The notes under the pieces are model-generated. The model saw only the letters and a program-made list of their open reading frames with translations. It was not told the origin of the DNA and made no database searches. A program made the translations under genes and the position numbers. Of a DNA stretch of 32,133 nt, positions 27,726 to 32,133 are shown one piece after another. The stretch is from Chloroflexota bacterium. GTDB lineage: Bacteria > Chloroflexota > Anaerolineae > Anaerolineales > Anaerolineaceae. The stretch spans positions 1 to 32,133 of the forward strand of contig JAAZNB010000335.1 of NCBI GenBank assembly GCA_012798515.1, read 5' to 3'. Numbering within the stretch: position 1 is the first letter of the stretch; every line of letters begins with the position of its first letter.

Positions 27726-28636
27726 AAACTCATCGCCTTTCCGGTCAGCTCCAGGAAGATGTCTTCCAGGCTCTTTTGGCGCTCTTCCACGCGCACCAGC
27801 CCCACGCGCTGTTCGGCCAACAGCGCCGTGCAGTAGGCAACCTGCTCGTCTTGCAGGTCGGGCAGGAGTAGATAATCGCCGCTGTGCCGGTAGGGGATTT
27901 GCTTTTCGCGCAGCAAGCGCGCACTGGCCGGATTATTCAAAGTACGCACGGCAATGTTGCGCTTGCTCTTTTCGTGCAACGCGCTCAGACTGCCCTGGAA
28001 GACCAGTTCTCCCTGGCGGATGATACCCAGCATGGTCGCCATCTGGTCGATCTCACTGAGCAGATGGCTGGAGACCAGTACGGTCATGCCATACTGTTGG
28101 GGCAGAGAATGGATCAACTCGCGCATCTCCTGAATCCCGGCCGGGTCCAGGCCGTTGGTGGGTTCGTCCAGCACCAACAGACGCGGTGAACCCAACAGTG
28201 CATTGGCCAGCCCCAGGCGCTGCTTCATGCCCAAAGAATACTGGCTGACCAGCTTATTCTGCTGGTTTTCCAGGCGCACAATGTGCAGCACACGGGCGAT
28301 GTCCGCCTCCGGCGCGCCGCGCAGCGTCTGCACGATGCGCAGATTTTCCGCCCCGGTCAGGTGGCCGTAGTAACTGGGCGATTCGATCAGCGAACCGACC
28401 TGTTTCAAGATCGCCAGGCGGTTGCGGGTGTTGACCGGCTGGCCAAAAACGGTAATCGTTCCGGCGGTAGGCCTGGCCAGTCCCAGGATCATTTTTAATG
28501 TAGTCGATTTGCCGGCGCCATTGGGGCCCAAAAAACCATATACCGCGCCTTCCGGCACGTTCAAATCCAGATCTTTCACCCGCAGGACTTTGCCGTATTG
28601 TTTGCAGAGCCCTTGAGTTGTAATGACTGCGTTCAA
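27722..28636 (-). CDS. ABC transporter ATP-binding protein (MutF/SpaF/BcrA-like)
   Basis: Walker A GPNGAGKST, signature YSLGMKQRLGLA, Walker B LLVLDEPTNGLDP. Confidence 0.93.
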   Translation of the reverse strand: MNAVITTQGLCKQYGKVLRVKDLDLNVPEGAVYGFLGPNGAGKSTTLKMILGLARPTAGTITVFGQPVNTRNRLAILKQVGSLIESPSYYGHLTGAENLRIVQTLRGAPEADIARVLHIVRLENQQNKLVSQYSLGMKQRLGLANALLGSPRLLVLDEPTNGLDPAGIQEMRELIHSLPQQYGMTVLVSSHLLSEIDQMATMLGIIRQGELVFQGSLSALHEKSKRNIAVRTLNNPASARLLREKQIPYRHSGDYLLLPDLQDEQVAYCTALLAEQRVGLVRVEERQKSLEDIFLELTGKAMSL

Positions 28637-28702
28637 AGGCGCACCTCCATCTATAAGAATGCGGCCAGTATAGCGGGTGCGCCTGACGCGGACCTGTCGG
28701 CC

Positions 28703-28724
28703 AGCTTACATTTAGCTTAATTTT
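28703..28724 (+). promoter_or_regulatory. Tandem 11-bp direct repeat, candidate OmpR/PhoB-type operator
   Basis: AGCTTACATTT AGCTTAATTTT, 9 of 11 identical, one helical turn apart, between divergent ABC and two-component genes. Confidence 0.5.
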
Positions 28725-28780
28725 TGCGCCCTACGAACATAACGTCCCGGGATGAGGTATGATCAAACCAGGAGGTTCGT

Positions 28781-29515
28781 ACGAAAGACATCTATCAATG
28801 CCGCCTGTTGATTGTGGACGACGAGCTGGAACTGCGCAAGATGATCCTATCGATTCTGCGCGAGGCGGGTTACCCACACCTGCTCAGCGCCGCGACCTGC
28901 CAGCAGGCGCGGCGCATGTTTGCCGCCGAAGACCCCGACGGCGTGATCCTGGACGTGATGTTGCCGGACGGCGACGGTTTTGAACTGATGCGCGAATTTC
29001 GCGCTGCCTCCAATGCGCCGGTGCTGTTCCTTTCGGCGCGCGATGAAGATGAAAATCGCTTGCTGGGGTTAGGCCTGGGCGCGGACGATTACATCACCAA
29101 GCCCTTTTTACCGCGCGAATTGCTGCTGCGGCTGCGCGCCGTGTTGACGCGTGTCTATTTCCCCGCCGTGCAGAAAAATACGGCGCGCCCCGTCTTCACC
29201 CTGGGCGATGTGCAGGTGGACCTGAACAGCGGCGCGGTGACTTCGCCGCGCGGGCGCAGTACACTGACCGCCAAAGAGTTTACCTTGCTGGAAAAGTTGT
29301 ATGAAAACCACGGCCGCATCGTCACCGGTGACCAGTTGTGCCGCGCTGCCTGGGGCGACAACCTGTACAGCTACGAAAATACTCTGATGGTACATATCCG
29401 CCGCCTGCGCGAAAAGATCGAACCCGATCCTTCGCGCCCGCGCTACCTGCTCACCGCACGCGGGCTGGGTTACAAGCTGGACCTGAACCCCTTTTCAGAA
29501 GATTCTCCGGCATGA
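28781..29515 (+). CDS. OmpR-family response regulator (apparent ACG start)
   Basis: IYQCRLLIVDDELELRKMILS...LDVMLPDGDGFELMREFR...LFLSARDEDENRLLGLGLGADDYITKPF...wHTH C-terminus. RBS GGAGG (28771-28775), then in-frame ACG at 28781; no in-frame ATG/GTG before the REC domain. Confidence 0.85.
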   Translation, partial: TKDIYQCRLLIVDDELELRKMILSILREAGYPHLLSAATCQQARRMFAAEDPDGVILDVMLPDGDGFELMREFRAASNAPVLFLSARDEDENRLLGLGLGADDYITKPFLPRELLLRLRAVLTRVYFPAVQKNTARPVFTLGDVQVDLNSGAVTSPRGRSTLTAKEFTLLEKLYENHGRIVTGDQLCRAAWGDNLYSYENTLMVHIRRLREKIEPDPSRPRYLLTARGLGYKLDLNPFSEDSPA

Positions 29516-30891
29516 AGAGCATGTTGAAGATTTCGCTGCGCTATATCCTCTCGGCGAGCGGCGTGGCGTTGCTATTGCTGGTGCTCAACATCACCGTGCT
29601 GCTGGCCTGGGGATATTACACTACCGCGGGCAGCCCCGCCAGTTCCCACATTGCCGAGATCGCCGGCAATCTCAATCCGCAGCCGGATGGTTCGTATCGC
29701 CTCTCGGCGGAGGGCCAGGCCATGCTGCACGAACAATACCAGTGGGCCATGCTGCTGGATGAAAGTGGTACGGTGGTCTGGGAAACGCGGCTGCCTGCCG
29801 ACCTGCCACGCCAGTATAGCGTGGCCGACGTGGCCAGCTTTACGCGCTGGTACCTGGACGATTACCCGGTTTACGTCTGGCGGCGCGCCGAAGGGCTGCT
29901 GGTGCTGGCCCGCGCGCCGGGTACAGAGTGGAAACACGCCATCGGCATGCCGGAGAGTTTTTTTGATCACATGGGCGCCTGGCTGAGCGCGGCGCTGCTG
30001 CTCAACATTGCCGCGGCGCTGTTATTGGCGCTGCTCTTCGGGCTGCGCCTGTTTCGCGCCCTGCGCGTCCTGGTGGGCGGCATCGAAGGGATGGCGTTAA
30101 AAAAGCCCCTGGCCTTGCCCACGCGCGGGCTGCTGGGCGACCTGGCTGCCCAGCTCAACCAGACCGCGGCGGAACTGCTGCGCCAGGACGCCGCGCTGCG
30201 TAAACGCGACACTGCCCGTACCACCTGGATCGCCGGGGTATCCCACGACATCCGTACCCCGCTTTCGATGACGCTGGGCTACGCCAGCCAGCTGGAAAAC
30301 AACCCCCAGCTGCCCGCCGAACAGCGCGAACAGGCAGGCATCATCCGCCAGCAAAGCGAAAAGATCGGGGCGCTGGTCAACGATCTCAACCTGGCCTCCA
30401 AGCTGGAATACGACATGCAGCCGCTGGACCTGCGCCCCTTGCACCCCGGCGAACTGGCGCGCCGCGTGACCGCTGAATTGCTCAACCATGGCCTGCCGGA
30501 GGGCTTCAGCCTGGAGCTGGACGTGGAGGCGGCGGCCGAAGGCGCCGAAATCTATGCGGACGAAGCCCTGCTGCGGCGTGCCCTGGGCAACCTGATTGCC
30601 AACAGCCTGCGCCACAACCCGGATGGCTGCGCCGTGCAGTTGCGCGTAGCCGTCCGATCCCTCGATTGCATCCTTGCCGTGGCTGACAACGGGGTGGGAT
30701 ACCCCGCCGCCGTACTGGAGCGCTTCGCTTTTCCCGATGAACCCGCACCGCTACAGCACCACGGCCTGGGCCTCACCATCGTACGCCAGATCGTCCTGGC
30801 TCACCACGGCGCCTTGCAGATCGGCAACGCCCCCTCCCACGGCGCCTGGACCAGGCTCAGCATCCCGCTGGGAGTGAGGGGAGATAGGTGA
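29512..30891 (+). CDS. Sensor histidine kinase (two TM segments, HisKA/HATPase)
   Basis: ATGA overlap with the response regulator stop; H-box TWIAGVSHDIRTPLSMTLGYASQLE; N-box NLIANSLRHNPDG; G-box VADNGVGYP, HGLGLTIVRQIV. Confidence 0.93.
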   Translation: MKSMLKISLRYILSASGVALLLLVLNITVLLAWGYYTTAGSPASSHIAEIAGNLNPQPDGSYRLSAEGQAMLHEQYQWAMLLDESGTVVWETRLPADLPRQYSVADVASFTRWYLDDYPVYVWRRAEGLLVLARAPGTEWKHAIGMPESFFDHMGAWLSAALLLNIAAALLLALLFGLRLFRALRVLVGGIEGMALKKPLALPTRGLLGDLAAQLNQTAAELLRQDAALRKRDTARTTWIAGVSHDIRTPLSMTLGYASQLENNPQLPAEQREQAGIIRQQSEKIGALVNDLNLASKLEYDMQPLDLRPLHPGELARRVTAELLNHGLPEGFSLELDVEAAAEGAEIYADEALLRRALGNLIANSLRHNPDGCAVQLRVAVRSLDCILAVADNGVGYPAAVLERFAFPDEPAPLQHHGLGLTIVRQIVLAHHGALQIGNAPSHGAWTRLSIPLGVRGDR

Positions 30892-31237
30892 GTAAGTCTC
30901 CCAGGGGAGCGAAGAGTGGATTCGAACCAATTACGGCCGGTTTCTGCGAGATTTCCTTGGGTTCGAAGTGCTTCCATGTCTGGCGTCCGGTGACTACCAG
31001 GTACCTCCTGTCTGTGCCAGTCGAGCCTGTGGGATGTACAGGATGATCGCAACGAAATAACTCCAGACAAAAGCAGTTCTATCCCCCTTCCACACTTTAT
31101 CCGGGAGGAGGAGCGATGGCAGACACAGCCCTGCCGACGATTGAGCAACACTTTGGGGGTCAAACTGATCCCCAATGGGCCGGACCAGGCTCCACAGATT
31201 GCACGGGTTTGGGGAGCAGTGCGTTCGCCTTGAGGGG

Positions 31238-31420
31238 ATCGAGAACAAGTGGCATTGGACTCTGGATATGGCCTTGGACGAGGATTACTGCCGGGCGCAC
31301 AAAGTTCATGGCCCAAAGAACTTTGCCCTGAATTTGTTCACGCAGGAGAAAACCTGCCAACGGAGCATCAAAGGCAAACGCCCCTTAGCCGGATGGAACC
31401 CGGCTTACCTGCTCAAGGTC
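31238..31420 (+). pseudogene. ISAs1-family transposase C-terminal remnant
   Basis: IENKWHWTLDMALDEDYCRAHKVHGPKNFALNLFTQEKTCQRSIKGKRPLAGWNPAYLLKV resembles the ISAs1 transposase C-terminus, with an apparent small deletion around PKN/FALNL. No complete transposase ORF. Confidence 0.75.
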
Positions 31421-31591
31421 CACGCCGGTTGCGTATGGATGGGGTGTGAAGATGCGTTTGCCCTGTATAATGGTTGTATAACATACGTTATTGGCTGGTT
31501 ATTCGGTGAAAATGCAGCGTATCCGGAATCCGTATCCTTAATCGTTAGGTCCTGACCGAGTCTATTCACACCCATAAGGAAATTTATCACC

Positions 31592-32133
31592 ATGGACATC
31601 CCACGGATATTCAACATCACTGAAAGTGCTCACCGCATCCACAACCCGATCACACCCGAAAAGCTCGCTACGCTTGGCGCGGCGCTGCGCCTGGAATCGG
31701 GAGCCCGGGTGCTCGACCTCGGCAGCGGTTCGGGGGAGATGTTGTGCACCTGGGCACGCGATTACGGTGCCATCGGCACCGGCATCGACATGAGCCAGTT
31801 GTTCACCGAGCAAGCGAAACTCCGCGCGGTAGAACTCGGCGTCGCCGATCAAGTCGAGTTCATCCATGGCGATGCTGCCGGCTATGTCTCTGACGAGAAG
31901 GTCGATGTGGCAGCCTGTGTGGGCGCCACCTGGATCGCCGGGGGAGTCGCCGGTACTATCGAGCTTCTGGCGCGGAGCCTGCGCACCGGAGGGATTATCC
32001 TCATTGGCGAGCCCTACTGGCGGCAGTTGCCGCCGACGGAAGATGTCGCCAAGGAGTGTTTTGCCAGCTCCATCTCCGATTTTCTCATGCTTCCAGAACT
32101 GCTCGCGTCTTTCGGCCGCCTGGGCTACGACGT
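31592..32133 (+). CDS. Class I SAM-dependent methyltransferase, truncated by window edge
   Basis: My translation from ATG at 31592: MDIPRIFNITESAHRIHNPITPEKLATLGAALRLESGARVLDLGSGSGEMLCTWARDYGAIGTGIDMSQLFTEQAKLRAVELG..., motif I VLDLGSGSG; open to the edge. Confidence 0.88.
   Translation, partial: MDIPRIFNITESAHRIHNPITPEKLATLGAALRLESGARVLDLGSGSGEMLCTWARDYGAIGTGIDMSQLFTEQAKLRAVELGVADQVEFIHGDAAGYVSDEKVDVAACVGATWIAGGVAGTIELLARSLRTGGIILIGEPYWRQLPPTEDVAKECFASSISDFLMLPELLASFGRLGYD

Noticed and set aside
28759-28983. ATG-initiated ORF (MIKPGGSYERHLSMPPVDCGRR...) at the response regulator start
   Set aside because: Different reading frame from the REC domain; it would need a frameshift, and no slippery site is evident. 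The ACG start explains the data more simply.
30905-30985. tRNA-like GGATTCGAACC motif (T-arm on minus strand)
   Set aside because: T-stem pairs imperfectly (ATTGG/CCACT) and I could not find a matching acceptor strand, D-arm or anticodon arm in the right place.
30801-31316. 171-aa minus-strand ORF over the kinase end and IS remnant
   Set aside because: No recognisable domain; overlaps the kinase C-terminus and a transposase remnant on the other strand.
1-32133. CRISPR arrays, rRNA genes, prophage modules or known defence systems
   Set aside because: Looked for regularly spaced repeats, rRNA-like stretches and phage/defence protein motifs; none seen.

Overview
The window looks like a chromosomal segment of a high-GC, Chloroflexota-like bacterium (my inference from gene content and lipoprotein style). 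Main contents, left to right: a truncated FtsX/MacB-type permease (-); a lipoprotein fusing a TolB/PD40 beta-propeller to a periplasmic sugar-binding domain (-); a lipoprotein resembling an (alpha/alpha)6 glycoside hydrolase (-); and a likely catabolic operon on the minus strand (TIM-barrel GH-like protein, creatininase-family amidohydrolase, sugar ABC SBP and two permeases, two tandem enolase-superfamily proteins, RidA). A LacI regulator is divergent from this operon. Next come an orphan xanthine-dehydrogenase-family molybdopterin subunit, a convergent NAGPA-type phosphodiester glycosidase, a DedA protein, a large uncharacterised lipoprotein, a sigma factor paired with a membrane protein carrying three DUF4367-like repeats, a zinc-ribbon/transglutaminase/discoidin-like protein, a LanFEG-like ABC exporter divergent from an OmpR-type two-component system, an ISAs1-family transposase remnant, and a truncated SAM methyltransferase. 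Strongest leads: (1) the unidentified catabolic operon, whose two enolase paralogs differ at the catalytic KxK motif; (2) paired A/T palindromes placed downstream of both divergent promoters; (3) a response regulator whose only RBS-compatible start is ACG, next to tandem 11-bp boxes; (4) the triple-repeat candidate anti-sigma factor; (5) the zinc-ribbon/transglutaminase/discoidin protein. No CRISPR array, rRNA or credible tRNA was seen. All family calls come from reading motifs, not from database searches.
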